Part shown: one piece after another, positions 1 through 8,551 of the stretch | How positions within the stretch are numbered: the stretch's first letter is position 1 | Layout of the letters: every line of letters starts with the position of its first letter | NCBI RefSeq assembly: GCF_000722685.1 | Contig: NZ_JPFV01000011.1 | Location: 124,001 to 188,000, forward strand | DNA length: 64,000 nt | DNA from: Streptococcus mitis | Lineage (GTDB): Bacteria; Bacillota; Bacilli; Lactobacillales; Streptococcaceae | Reading direction: 5' to 3' | Translations under genes and position numbers: made by a program | The notes under the pieces: generated by a model | What the model was told of the DNA's origin: nothing | What the model saw: the letters and a program-made list of their open reading frames with translations, nothing else | Databases searched by the model: none

Positions 1-411
1 GAAGAAGTTCGCCAACATCTTGAAAATGGTCAAGCACTGGCTAAGTTTGAGGAGATGGTCCAAGCCCAAGGTGGAGACTTAGAAGACCTCTATCGTCCTG
101 TCAATGTTACCCATGTGGTGGAAATCCCTGCTCAGGAAACGGGTATTATCTCAGCTCTTCCAGCAATGGAATTTGGGCTTTATGCTATGAGACTGGGGGC
201 AGGCCGTGCAGTCAAGACTGATGATTTGGACTATGAAACAGGAATTGTTTTTGAAAAGAAAGTTGGAGATTCCGTTCAAAAGGGAGAAATTGTTGCAAAA
301 GTATACACAAATGGAAAAATTTCTCCTCAGCTAGTTACAGATTTTCAAAAATATGTTAAAATAAATGATAGGGTGCAAAGTTTACGAGAAATTATAGAAA
401 TTATCTCATAA
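1..411 (+). CDS. pdp: Pyrimidine-nucleoside phosphorylase, C-terminal part (truncated by window edge)
   Basis: The reading frame is open from base 1 and ends at 411, giving the last 136 residues. The stretch with [14 protein letters not shown] and [16 protein letters not shown] matches the C-terminal domain of pyrimidine-nucleoside or thymidine phosphorylases, which cleave thymidine/uridine with phosphate to free base and (deoxy)ribose-1-phosphate. The gene lies 19 bp before deoC, whose substrate is made from the deoxyribose phosphate released, so the two fit one salvage operon. The catalytic N-terminal part is outside the window. Confidence 0.9.
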   Translation, partial: EEVRQHLENGQALAKFEEMVQAQGGDLEDLYRPVNVTHVVEIPAQETGIISALPAMEFGLYAMRLGAGRAVKTDDLDYETGIVFEKKVGDSVQKGEIVAKVYTNGKISPQLVTDFQKYVKINDRVQSLREIIEIIS

Positions 412-430
412 ACCGCAGGAGAATCCGAAT

Positions 431-1093
431 ATGAAATTAAATAAATATATCGATCATACGCTTTTAAAACAAGATGCAACAGAAAATCAAATTGATAGTT
501 TGTTGTCTGAGGCTAGGGAGTATGACTTTGCCAGTGTTTGCGTTAATCCGACCTGGGTTGAATATGCTAAAAAAGGACTTGAAGGCACAGATGTCAAGGT
601 CTGCACAGTAGTAGGTTTCCCCTTGGGGGCAACAACTTCAGCTGTGAAAGCATTTGAAACAAAAGAAGTTATCCAAAATGGTGCAGATGAGATTGATATG
701 GTGATCAATGTTGGGGCTCTCAAATCAGGTGATCTTGATTTGGTTGAGTCAGATATTCGCGCAGTCGTAGAAGCAAGTGGTGACAAGTTAGTGAAAGTCA
801 TTATTGAAGCTTGCCTTCTGACAGATCAAGAAAAAGTTGTGGCTTGTCAATTAGCCCAAAAAGCAGGAGCTGATTTTGTTAAAACATCTACTGGCTTTTC
901 AACTGGTGGCGCTACGATAGCAGATGTTCAATTGATGCGTGAAACAGTTGGGCCTGATATGGGTGTCAAGGCTGCTGGTGGAGCTCGTTCTTATGCAGAT
1001 GCTCTTGCCTTTGTGGAAGCAGGGGCGACCCGTATCGGAACGTCAGCTGGAGTAGCCATTTTAAAAGGAGAATTGGCAGATGGCGACTACTGA
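431..1093 (+). CDS. deoC: Deoxyribose-phosphate aldolase
   Basis: This 220-residue cytosolic class I aldolase cleaves 2-deoxyribose-5-phosphate to glyceraldehyde-3-phosphate and acetaldehyde. The DeoC family is visible from DHTLLK near the N-terminus, VVGFPLGA, the [11 protein letters not shown] strand, and FVKTSTGFS, which contains the Schiff-base lysine. Length is normal. The start follows a GCAGGAG ribosome site. The 3' end overlaps cdd by 14 bp, so translation of the two is probably coupled. It acts downstream of pdp in deoxynucleoside catabolism. Confidence 0.96.
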   Translation: MKLNKYIDHTLLKQDATENQIDSLLSEAREYDFASVCVNPTWVEYAKKGLEGTDVKVCTVVGFPLGATTSAVKAFETKEVIQNGADEIDMVINVGALKSGDLDLVESDIRAVVEASGDKLVKVIIEACLLTDQEKVVACQLAQKAGADFVKTSTGFSTGGATIADVQLMRETVGPDMGVKAAGGARSYADALAFVEAGATRIGTSAGVAILKGELADGDY

Positions 1094-1469
1094 GTTGATT
1101 GAACTGGCAATTGAAACCAGCAAACATGCCTATGTCCCTTATTCTCACTTTCCTATCGGAGCAGTTTTAGTGGCAAAAGACGGAAGTGTTTACACGGGAG
1201 TGAATATCGAAAATGCTAGCTATCCTTTGACCAATTGCGGTGAGAGAACAGCCATTTTTAAGGCTGTATCTGAAGGGCAAAGAGAATTTTCAGAGCTGAT
1301 TGTTTATGGTCAAACTGAAAAACCGATTTCACCATGTGGTGCTTGTCGCCAAGTAATGGTCGAATTTTTTGAACAAGATCTAAAAGTGACCTTAGTCGCA
1401 AAAGATAAATCGACGGTCGAGATGACGGTCGGGGAATTACTTCCATACTCTTTTACAGACTTAAATTAG
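1080..1469 (+). CDS. cdd: Cytidine deaminase
   Basis: This 129-residue protein is of the homotetrameric Cdd type, which hydrolyses cytidine/deoxycytidine to uridine/deoxyuridine using one zinc. Cys53-Gly-Glu55 and Pro-Cys86-Gly-Ala-Cys89 supply the three zinc thiolates and the proton-shuttling glutamate; many homologues have Cys-Ala-Glu at the first site. The start lies inside the end of deoC, next to the GGAG of AAAAGGAGAATTGGCAG. Its product feeds the phosphorylase encoded upstream and fits the nucleoside importer encoded downstream. Confidence 0.96.
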   Translation: MATTELIELAIETSKHAYVPYSHFPIGAVLVAKDGSVYTGVNIENASYPLTNCGERTAIFKAVSEGQREFSELIVYGQTEKPISPCGACRQVMVEFFEQDLKVTLVAKDKSTVEMTVGELLPYSFTDLN

Positions 1470-1559
1470 TCTGAGTCGCTCTTTGAGTGGCAAGGGTCTT
1501 TGTGACCAATCAATCCATACTTGCAACATCGTTGCACATCTTATTTAGGAGGTTCAGTA

Positions 1560-2612
1560 ATGAACAAGAAACAATGGCTAGGCCTTGGTCTAGTTGCAGT
1601 GGCAGCAGTTGGACTTGCTGCATGTGGTAACCGCTCTTCTCGTAACGCAGCTTCATCTTCTGATGTGAAGACAAAAGCAGCAATCGTCACTGATACTGGT
1701 GGTGTTGATGATAAATCATTCAACCAATCAGCTTGGGAAGGTTTGCAAGCTTGGGGTAAAGAACACAACCTTTCAAAAGATAAAGGTTTCACTTACTTCC
1801 AATCAACAAGTGAAGCTGACTATGCTAACAACTTGCAACAAGCTGCTGGAAGCTACAACCTAATCTTCGGTGTTGGTTTTGCCCTTCACAATGCAGTTAA
1901 AGATGCAGCAGAAGAGCACACTGATTTGAACTATGTTTTGATTGATGATGTGATTAAAGATAAAAAGAATGTTGCTAGTGTAACATTTGCTGATAATGAG
2001 TCAGGTTACCTCGCTGGTGTGGCCGCAGCTAAAACAACTAAAACAAAACAAGTTGGTTTTGTAGGTGGTATGGAGTCAGAAGTTATCTCTCGTTTTGAAG
2101 CAGGATTCAAGGCTGGTGTTGCGTCAGTAGACCCATCTATCAAAGTACAAGTTGACTACGCTGGTTCATTTGGTGATGCTGCTAAAGGTAAAACAATTGC
2201 AGCCGCACAATACGCAGCTGGTGCAGATATTGTTTACCAAGTAGCTGGTGGTACAGGTGCAGGTGTCTTTGCAGAAGCAAAATCACTTAACGAAAGCCGT
2301 CCTGAAAATGAAAAAGTTTGGGTTATCGGTGTTGACCGTGACCAAGAAGCAGAAGGTAAATACACTTCTAAAGATGGTAAAGAATCAAACTTTGTTCTTG
2401 TATCTACTTTGAAACAAGTTGGTACAACTGTAAAAGATATCTCTAACAAGGCAGAAAAAGGTGAATTCCCTGGCGGTCAAGTAATCGTTTACTCATTGAA
2501 AGATAAAGGGGTTGACTTGGCAGTAACAAACCTTTCAGAAGAAGGTAAAAAAGCTGTTGAAGATGCTAAAGCTAAAATCCTTGATGGAAGCGTAAAAGTT
2601 CCTGAAAAATAA
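1560..2612 (+). CDS. pnrA: BMP-family nucleoside-binding lipoprotein (PnrA/TmpC type)
   Basis: This 350-residue substrate-binding lipoprotein belongs to the Bmp/Med/PnrA family, which captures purine and pyrimidine nucleosides for an ABC importer. A lipoprotein signal peptide ends in LAAC with the acylated Cys22. The mature part shows DTGGVDDKSFNQSAWEG near residues 45-60, GFVGGMES and VYQVAGGTGAG, typical of the family. ATG 1560 was chosen because AGGAGG lies just upstream and the signal peptide begins there; the frame is open further upstream from 1521. A strong terminator follows, so the binding protein may be made in excess over the transporter genes. Confidence 0.93.
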   Translation: MNKKQWLGLGLVAVAAVGLAACGNRSSRNAASSSDVKTKAAIVTDTGGVDDKSFNQSAWEGLQAWGKEHNLSKDKGFTYFQSTSEADYANNLQQAAGSYNLIFGVGFALHNAVKDAAEEHTDLNYVLIDDVIKDKKNVASVTFADNESGYLAGVAAAKTTKTKQVGFVGGMESEVISRFEAGFKAGVASVDPSIKVQVDYAGSFGDAAKGKTIAAAQYAAGADIVYQVAGGTGAGVFAEAKSLNESRPENEKVWVIGVDRDQEAEGKYTSKDGKESNFVLVSTLKQVGTTVKDISNKAEKGEFPGGQVIVYSLKDKGVDLAVTNLSEEGKKAVEDAKAKILDGSVKVPEK

Positions 2613-2634
2613 TGGATGGAAGTCATTTCTTAGG

Positions 2635-2657
2635 AAGCGGCCCTCGGCCGCTTTTTT
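2635..2657 (+). terminator. Intrinsic terminator after pnrA
   Basis: An 8-bp perfect stem (AAGCGGCC/GGCCGCTT) with a 3-base loop runs into a T-tract. It lies between the binding-protein gene and its ATPase gene and may act as a partial terminator setting their expression ratio. Confidence 0.85.
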
Positions 2658-2755
2658 AAGAGTTGAGGCAAAGTCATTTTGTCTCAGTAAAGCTTGCTAC
2701 TGAATAAACTAGCAAGTTTTATTGAAATAAAATAAGACTCTGAAAGGAAGAGCAC

Positions 2756-4291
2756 ATGGCACACGAAAATGTCATTGAGATGCGTGATATTACCAAGGTG
2801 TTTGGTGAATTTGTTGCCAACGACAAAATCAACCTGAACCTACGAAAAGGTGAAATTCATGCACTTTTAGGAGAAAATGGGGCTGGAAAGTCCACGCTCA
2901 TGAACATGTTAGCAGGGCTTCTTGAACCAACCAGTGGTGAAATTGTGGTCAACGGTCAAGTTGTCAACCTCGACTCACCATCTAAAGCAGCTAGCTTGGG
3001 AATCGGAATGGTTCACCAGCACTTTATGTTGGTAGAAGCCTTCACAGTGGCTGAAAACATCATTTTAGGTAGTGAATTGACTAAAAATGGTGTGCTAGAT
3101 ATCGCTGGAGCTAGCAAAGAAATCAAGGCTCTTTCTGAACGTTATGGCTTAGCTGTTGACCCTTCTGCCAAGGTAGCAGATATATCAGTTGGAGCCCAAC
3201 AACGTGTAGAAATTTTAAAAACCCTTTATCGGGGGGCTGATATCCTTATCTTTGACGAACCAACGGCTGTTTTGACTCCATCAGAAATTGATGAGTTGAT
3301 GGCTATTATGAAAAATCTTGTCAAAGAAGGAAAATCAATTATCTTGATTACCCACAAGTTGGACGAGATTCGCGCAGTTTCTGACCGCGTTACAGTTATC
3401 CGTCGTGGGAAATCAATTGAAACCGTCGAAATTGCAGGGGCTACCAATGCTGATTTGGCAGAAATGATGGTAGGACGTTCTGTTTCCTTTAAAACAGAGA
3501 AACAAGCCTCTCAACCAAAAGAAGTTGTCTTGTCTATCAAAGATTTGGTGGTCAATGAAAACCGCGGTGTCCCAGCTGTGAAAAATCTGTCCTTAGATGT
3601 TCGTGCTGGAGAGATTGTTGGTATTGCAGGGATTGATGGAAATGGTCAGTCTGAACTGATTCAAGCCATTACAGGTCTTCGCAAGGTTGAATCTGGAAGC
3701 GTCGAGCTAAAAGGAAATTCAATTGTAGGCTTGCACCCACGTCAGATTACAGAGTTGAGTGTTGGTCACGTTCCAGAAGACCGTCACCGTGATGGTTTGA
3801 TTTTGGAAATGATGATTTCTGAAAATATTGCCCTTCAAACCTACTACAAAGAACCACATAGTAAAAATGGAATTTTGAACTATTCAAATATTACTTCTTA
3901 TGCTAAAAAGTTAATGGAAGAGTTTGATGTTCGTGCTGCCAGTGAATTAGTTCCTGCAGCTGCACTCTCAGGAGGAAATCAACAAAAAGCAATTATTGCT
4001 CGTGAAATTGATCGAGATCCTGATCTCCTTATCGTTAGCCAGCCAACTCGTGGGTTGGATGTCGGTGCCATTGAATATATCCACAAGCGCTTGATTGAAG
4101 AGCGTGATAATGGCAAGGCTGTCCTTGTTGTCAGCTTTGAATTGGATGAGATTTTAAACGTCTCAGACCGCATTGCCGTTATCCACGATGGGAAGATTCA
4201 AGGTATTGTGTCACCAGAAACAACCAATAAACAAGAACTTGGTGTCTTGATGGCTGGTGGAAACTTGGGAAAGGAGAAGAGTGATGTCTAA
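2756..4291 (+). CDS. pnrB: Nucleoside ABC importer, duplicated ATP-binding subunit
   Basis: This 511-residue cytosolic ATPase has two ABC domains in tandem, as in sugar and nucleoside importers of the RbsA/YufO type. The N-terminal domain has a Walker A GENGAGKS near residue 40, SVGAQQRVEI as signature-like segment, and LIFDEPTAVLTP as Walker B. The C-terminal domain has a degenerate Walker A (GIDGNGQS) with a signature ALSGGNQQK and IVSQPTRGLDVG, so the two sites probably differ in activity. It energises the permeases encoded next, and its last codons overlap the permease start by 8 bp. Confidence 0.93.
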   Translation: MAHENVIEMRDITKVFGEFVANDKINLNLRKGEIHALLGENGAGKSTLMNMLAGLLEPTSGEIVVNGQVVNLDSPSKAASLGIGMVHQHFMLVEAFTVAENIILGSELTKNGVLDIAGASKEIKALSERYGLAVDPSAKVADISVGAQQRVEILKTLYRGADILIFDEPTAVLTPSEIDELMAIMKNLVKEGKSIILITHKLDEIRAVSDRVTVIRRGKSIETVEIAGATNADLAEMMVGRSVSFKTEKQASQPKEVVLSIKDLVVNENRGVPAVKNLSLDVRAGEIVGIAGIDGNGQSELIQAITGLRKVESGSVELKGNSIVGLHPRQITELSVGHVPEDRHRDGLILEMMISENIALQTYYKEPHSKNGILNYSNITSYAKKLMEEFDVRAASELVPAAALSGGNQQKAIIAREIDRDPDLLIVSQPTRGLDVGAIEYIHKRLIEERDNGKAVLVVSFELDEILNVSDRIAVIHDGKIQGIVSPETTNKQELGVLMAGGNLGKEKSDV

Positions 4292-5342
4292 AAAATTACA
4301 ACAAATTTCGGTTCCCTTGATTTCTGTCTTCCTAGGAATTTTACTCGGAGCCATTGTCATGTGGATCTTTGGTTATGATGCTATTTGGGGCTACGAAGAA
4401 TTGTTCTATACAGCCTTTGGTAGCCTGCGTGGAATTGGGGAAATCTTTCGTGCCATGGGACCTTTGGTCTTGATTGGTCTTGGCTTTGCCGTTGCCAGTC
4501 GTGCAGGTTTCTTTAACGTCGGGCTTCCTGGTCAGGCCTTGGCTGGTTGGATTCTCAGTGGTTGGTTTGCCTTGTCGCATCCAGATATGCCACGTCCCTT
4601 GATGATTCTAGCAACCATCGTGATTGCCTTGATTGCTGGAGGGATTGTCGGAGCGATTCCGGGTATTCTTAGAGCTTATCTGGGGACGTCAGAGGTTATC
4701 GTAACCATCATGATGAACTACATTGTCTTGTATGTAGGGAATGCCTTTATCCATGCATTCCCTAAAGACTTCATGCAAAGTACAGATTCAACCATTCGTG
4801 TTGGGGCTAATGCAACCTATCAGACACCTTGGTTGTCTGAGTTGACTGGTAACTCGCGGATGAATATTGGTATTTTCTTTGCCATCATTGCCGTTGCGGT
4901 CATTTGGTTCATGCTCAAGAAAACAACCCTTGGTTTTGAAATTCGTGCAGTTGGTCTTAATCCACATGCTTCAGAATATGCTGGTATTTCTGCTAAACGA
5001 ACGATTATCCTCTCAATGATCATATCAGGTGCCTTGGCTGGCCTTGGTGGTGCTGTTGAAGGACTTGGAACCTTCCAGAACGTCTATGTTCAAGGTGCGT
5101 CATTGGCTGTTGGATTTAACGGGATGGCGGTTAGTCTGCTTGCGGCCAACTCACCAATTGGTATTCTCTTTGCAGCCTTCCTATTTGGAGTTCTCCAAGT
5201 TGGAGCTCCAGGTATGAATGCGGCGCAGGTACCGTCTGAGCTTGTCAGCATTGTAACAGCGTCTATTATCTTCTTTGTCAGTGTTCATTACCTTATCGAA
5301 CGCTTTGTCAAACCGAAAAAACAAGTTAAAGGAGGTAAGTAA
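4284..5342 (+). CDS. pnrC: Nucleoside ABC importer permease, subunit 1
   Basis: This 352-residue membrane protein belongs to the BPD_transp_2 (RbsC/YufP-like) permease family, with about eight to ten hydrophobic segments. Recognisable parts are the FFNVGLPGQALAGW segment and the cytoplasmic EIRAVGLNPHASEYAGI coupling region. ATG 4284 is preferred because AAAGGAGAAG lies just upstream; the frame is open nine codons earlier. It overlaps the ATPase gene and is followed two bases later by the second permease, with which it should form the heterodimeric channel. Confidence 0.92.
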   Translation: MSKKLQQISVPLISVFLGILLGAIVMWIFGYDAIWGYEELFYTAFGSLRGIGEIFRAMGPLVLIGLGFAVASRAGFFNVGLPGQALAGWILSGWFALSHPDMPRPLMILATIVIALIAGGIVGAIPGILRAYLGTSEVIVTIMMNYIVLYVGNAFIHAFPKDFMQSTDSTIRVGANATYQTPWLSELTGNSRMNIGIFFAIIAVAVIWFMLKKTTLGFEIRAVGLNPHASEYAGISAKRTIILSMIISGALAGLGGAVEGLGTFQNVYVQGASLAVGFNGMAVSLLAANSPIGILFAAFLFGVLQVGAPGMNAAQVPSELVSIVTASIIFFVSVHYLIERFVKPKKQVKGGK

Positions 5343-5344
5343 AG

Positions 5345-6301
5345 ATGTCTATTACAACCTTGCTCACCCTTTTGGTGTCTTCTATGCTGATTTACTCAGC
5401 GCCCCTCATCTTTACAAGTATCGGTGGTGTTTTCTCTGAACGTGGTGGTGTGGTAAACGTCGGCCTTGAAGGAATTATGGTTATGGGTGCCTTTTCTGGA
5501 GTTGTCTTTAACCTTGAATTTGCAGAACAATTTGGAGCAGCAACTCCATGGCTATCCTTGCTTGTAGCAGGATTGGTTGGTGGTCTCTTCTCTATCATCC
5601 ACGCAGCAGCGACGGTTCATTTCCGTGCAGACCATGTTGTCAGCGGTACGGTATTGAACTTGATGGCGCCTGCCTTGGCTGTTTTCTTAGTGAAAGTTCT
5701 TTATAACAAAGGACAAACCGACAACCTAAGTCAGACTTTTGGACGCTTTGATTTCCCAGTCTTGGCGAATATCCCAGTGATCGGTGATATTTTCTTCAAG
5801 TCAACTAGTCTACTTGGTTATCTAGCGATTGCCTTCTCGTTCCTTGCTTGGTTTATCCTCTTCAAGACCCGATTTGGTCTTCGTCTCCGCTCTGTAGGTG
5901 AACATCCTCAAGCAGCGGATACCTTGGGAATCAATGTCTACAAGATGAGATATTTAGGGGTTATTATTTCAGGTTTCCTAGGTGGAATTGGCGGAGCGAT
6001 TTATGCTCAATCCATCTCAGTTAACTTCTCAGTGACAACTATTGTTGGACCTGGATTTATCGCTCTTGCTGCGATGATTTTCGGAAAATGGAATCCAATC
6101 GGAGCTATGTTATCTAGTCTCTTCTTTGGACTTTCACAAAGTTTGGCTGTTATCGGATCTCAATTGCCGTTCCTACAAGGAGTGCCTACGGTTTATCTTC
6201 AAATCGCACCTTATGTCTTGACAATTCTTGTCTTGGCAGCCTTCTTTGGAAAAGCAGTCGCACCAAAAGCAGATGGTATCAACTATATCAAATCAAAATA
6301 A
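5345..6301 (+). CDS. pnrD: Nucleoside ABC importer permease, subunit 2
   Basis: This 318-residue multi-pass permease is of the YufQ/RbsC-like family. It has GVVNVGLEGIMVMGAF in the first third and the coupling-helix segment LRSVGEHPQAADTLGI near residues 180-195. It begins two bases after the stop of pnrC, with an AAAGGAGG site in the end of that gene. It is the last gene of the salvage/import operon. The intrinsic terminator that followed it has been split by an insertion sequence. Confidence 0.92.
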   Translation: MSITTLLTLLVSSMLIYSAPLIFTSIGGVFSERGGVVNVGLEGIMVMGAFSGVVFNLEFAEQFGAATPWLSLLVAGLVGGLFSIIHAAATVHFRADHVVSGTVLNLMAPALAVFLVKVLYNKGQTDNLSQTFGRFDFPVLANIPVIGDIFFKSTSLLGYLAIAFSFLAWFILFKTRFGLRLRSVGEHPQAADTLGINVYKMRYLGVIISGFLGGIGGAIYAQSISVNFSVTTIVGPGFIALAAMIFGKWNPIGAMLSSLFFGLSQSLAVIGSQLPFLQGVPTVYLQIAPYVLTILVLAAFFGKAVAPKADGINYIKSK

Positions 6302-6329
6302 GCATACAAAAAACGTCAGTTCTGAACTG

Positions 6330-6375
6330 CACCCCAAAAGTTAGACAGAAAAAATCTAACTTTTGGGGTGCTTTT
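6330..6375 (+). terminator. Terminator-like hairpin at the left end of IS copy 1
   Basis: A perfect 16-bp stem pairs 6330-6345 with 6355-6370 around a 9-base loop and is followed by CTTTTATT. It would stop transcription entering from pnrD. The 3' arm contains GGGGTG, the only ribosome-site-like sequence before the orfA start at 6379, so the hairpin could also hide it on read-through RNA. The same hairpin is at 40023-40063 in copy 2. Confidence 0.75.
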
Positions 6376-6378
6376 ATT

Positions 6379-6893
6379 ATGAAATTAACTTATGATGATA
6401 AAGTTCAGATCTATGAACTTAGAAAACAAGGATATAGCTTAGAGAAGCTTTCAAATAAATTTGGGATAAATAATTCTAATATTAGATACATGATTAAATT
6501 GATTGATCGTTACGGAATAGAGTTTGTCAAAAAAGGAAAAAATCGTCACTATTCTCCTGATTTAAAACAAGAAATGATTCATAAAGTCTTACATGAAGGC
6601 TGGACTAAAGATAGAGTTTCTCTTGAATACGGGCTCCCAAGTCGTGGTATGCTTCCAAATTGATGGCACAATACAAGAAAAACGGGTATACTATTGTTGA
6701 GAAAACAAGAGGGAGAGTACCTAAAATGGGACGTAAGCCAAAAAAGAGACCTGAAGAGAGGACAGAATTAGAACGTCTTCAAGCAGAAAATGAGTACCTG
6801 AGAGCGGAGAATGCTATCCTAAAAAAGTTAAGAGAACTCCGATTGAAGGAGGAAAAAGAGAAAGAAGAAAGACAGAAATTGTTCAAGAATTAA
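6379..6893 (+). pseudogene. IS3-family OrfA, frameshifted
   Basis: The gene encodes the DNA-binding OrfA: an N-terminal helix-turn-helix ([13 protein letters not shown]), then a coiled-coil segment rich in leucine heptads ([19 protein letters not shown]). Compared with the intact copy at 40072-40587, one base is missing near 6660: the reading stops after residue 94 at TGA where the sequence is AATTGATGG rather than a form that keeps the frame. The distal part resumes in another frame from about 6660 to 6893. The A6G slippery site for OrfAB synthesis remains in the distal part. Confidence 0.85.
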
Positions 6894-7726
6894 TGACTGA
6901 GTTTTCGTTAGATATTCTTCTAAAAGCCATTAAACTCGCTCGTTCGACCTACTACTATCATTTGAAACAGCTAGACAAACCAGATAAGGATCAAAAGCTT
7001 AAAGCTGAAATTCAAGCTATTTTTACCGAACAAAAAGGAAATTACGGATATCGTCGAATCCATTTAGAATTAAGAAATCGTGGTTATCTGGTCAATCATA
7101 AAAGAGTTCAACGCTTGATGGAAGTACTCAATTTACAAGCTAAAATGCGACAGAAACGAAAATATTCTTCTCATAAAGGAGATGTTGGTAAGAAGGCAGA
7201 GAATCTCATTCAACGTCAATTTGAAGGCTCTAAAACAATGGAAAAGTGCTACACAGATGTGACAGAATTTGCCATTCCAGCAAGTACTCAAAATCTTTAC
7301 TTATCACCAGTTTTAGATGGCTTTAATAGCGAAATTATCGCCTATAATCTTTCAACTTCACCCAACTTAGAACAAGTAAAAACAATGTTGGAACAGGCAT
7401 TCACAGAGAAGCACTACGAGAATACGATTCTCCATAGTGATCAAGGCTGGCAATATCAACACGATTCTTATCACCAGTTTCTTGAGGGTAAGGGAATTCA
7501 AGCATCCATGTCACGTAAGGGTAACAGCCCAGACAATGGTATGATGGAGTCCTTCTTTGGGATTCTGAAATCGGAAATGTTTTACGGTTATGAGAAGTCG
7601 TTTCAGTCGCTTAAGCAATTGGAACAAGCTATTGTAGACTATATTGATTACTACAACAATAAACGAATTAAGGTAAAACTAAAAGGACTCAGTCCTGTGC
7701 AATACAGAACTAAATCCTTCGGATAA
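6893..7726 (+). CDS. IS3-family transposase OrfB (DDE integrase)
   Basis: This 277-residue retroviral-type integrase domain carries the DDE triad: Asp in CYTDVTEFA, Asp in LHSDQGWQYQ, and Glu in NSPDNGMMESFFG, with the usual 35-residue spacing to the last. The N-terminal HTH_21 region (GNYGYRRIHLELRNRGY) is present. It overlaps the end of orfA by one base (TAATG). It is normally made as an OrfAB fusion through minus-one frameshifting. This ORF is intact, but orfA of the same copy is broken, so transposition would need OrfA from elsewhere. Confidence 0.93.
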   Translation: MTEFSLDILLKAIKLARSTYYYHLKQLDKPDKDQKLKAEIQAIFTEQKGNYGYRRIHLELRNRGYLVNHKRVQRLMEVLNLQAKMRQKRKYSSHKGDVGKKAENLIQRQFEGSKTMEKCYTDVTEFAIPASTQNLYLSPVLDGFNSEIIAYNLSTSPNLEQVKTMLEQAFTEKHYENTILHSDQGWQYQHDSYHQFLEGKGIQASMSRKGNSPDNGMMESFFGILKSEMFYGYEKSFQSLKQLEQAIVDYIDYYNNKRIKVKLKGLSPVQYRTKSFG

Positions 7727-7774
7727 ATTGATTGTCTAACTTTTTGGGGTCAGTACAAAATGTGAACTGGCGTT

Positions 7775-8416
7775 TTATTTTTTAGGATGTTGATGGGTTA
7801 GGTTCAATCCCCAAGGGACAAGATTTTCAGTCTTGTTTTTGATACGAGCGATATTGTCCTTATGACGAATGATAATCAAGCCAGCAAGTGCTAGGATAAT
7901 AGCGATGAAGAGAGAGTCATAGTTACTCAGGATAAAACCAAAAAGTGGAAAGAGTAGAACACCGATGACAGCTGCAACCGATGCTGTGACACTAGAGAGT
8001 GAAATCATGCTACCCAGATAGAGGGTTCCAAAGAAAACAACTGCAAGGTAGAGACAGAAGACAGGCGCAAATCCGAAAATCACTCCAGCACTGGTTGCGA
8101 CAGCCTTACCACCCTTAAATCCTGCAAAGATAGGAAAGGTATGGCCAATAACAGCCAAAAGTCCAAAGATGAGGGGTGAAACACCTTGTAGATGAAAAAC
8201 AATTGGAAGAAGTGTTGCTAGGGTTCCTTTGAAAAAGTCAATCACAAAGGTCGCCATTCCCGCTTTTTTTCCTAAAATGCGGAAAGTATTGGTTGTTCCA
8301 GTGTTACCAGAACCGTGTTCACGCAGATTGATTTGAAAGAATACTTGTCCAATCCAGAGACCAGACGGAATTGAACCCAGCAGATAGGCTAGGAGTAATA
8401 AAACTATTGTAATCAT
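7775..8416 (-). CDS. plsY: Acyl-phosphate:glycerol-3-phosphate acyltransferase
   Basis: This 213-residue integral membrane enzyme performs the first acylation in phospholipid synthesis, moving the acyl group from acyl-phosphate to glycerol-3-phosphate. The PlsY motifs are visible: [10 protein letters not shown] near residue 15, [12 protein letters not shown] near residue 34 (phosphate-binding loop) and [12 protein letters not shown] near residue 100. About five to six hydrophobic helices are present. It is divergent from parE. A TATAAT lies just upstream of the ribosome site and start on the minus strand. Its 3' terminator partner arm has been displaced by IS copy 1. Confidence 0.95.
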   Translation of the reverse strand: MITIVLLLLAYLLGSIPSGLWIGQVFFQINLREHGSGNTGTTNTFRILGKKAGMATFVIDFFKGTLATLLPIVFHLQGVSPLIFGLLAVIGHTFPIFAGFKGGKAVATSAGVIFGFAPVFCLYLAVVFFGTLYLGSMISLSSVTASVAAVIGVLLFPLFGFILSNYDSLFIAIILALAGLIIIRHKDNIARIKNKTENLVPWGLNLTHQHPKK

Positions 8417-8493
8417 ACTCCTATTATATCATGAAATGGAGAAGAAAGGCAGAGAATCTCTTCCGAAATTGTAACAGCGGAGAAAGAAAAATT

Positions 8494-8522
8494 TTGCAAA
8501 ATCCTTGGAAAACCTGTAGAAT
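8494..8522 (+). promoter_or_regulatory. Probable parE promoter
   Basis: TTGCAA (8494-8499) and TAGAAT (8517-8522) are separated by 17 bp, about 20 bp ahead of the AGGAGG ribosome site of parE. Confidence 0.6.
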
Positions 8523-8551
8523 AGTAAAGATGAACGAATAGGAGGTTCCTT

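Larger units (their letters stand above)
6323..7757 (+). mobile_element. IS3-family (IS150-like) insertion sequence, copy 1, with frameshifted orfA
   Basis: This 1435-bp element starts TGAACTGCACCCCAAAAG and ends CTTTTTGGGGTCAGTACA. Its ends are imperfect inverted repeats with TG/CA termini. Gene content is orfA (helix-turn-helix, leucine zipper) and orfB (DDE integrase) with an A6G frameshift site at 6821-6827. No 3-bp target duplication is visible (TTC left, AAA right). It is nearly identical to copy 2 at 40016-41451 and lies in the same orientation. orfA carries an apparent one-base deletion, so this copy is probably unable to transpose alone. Confidence 0.9.
6310..7776. terminator. Bidirectional terminator split by an insertion sequence
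   Basis: Bases 6310-6322 (AAAACGTCAGTTC) and 7764-7776 (GAACTGGCGTTTT) are complementary over 13 bp with one G-T wobble. They stand directly left and right of the insertion sequence, so before insertion they formed one hairpin with a loop of only a few bases. A T-run follows the right arm and an A-run precedes the left one. It would have served both pnrD and the convergent plsY, and the right arm overlaps the plsY stop codon. Confidence 0.8.
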
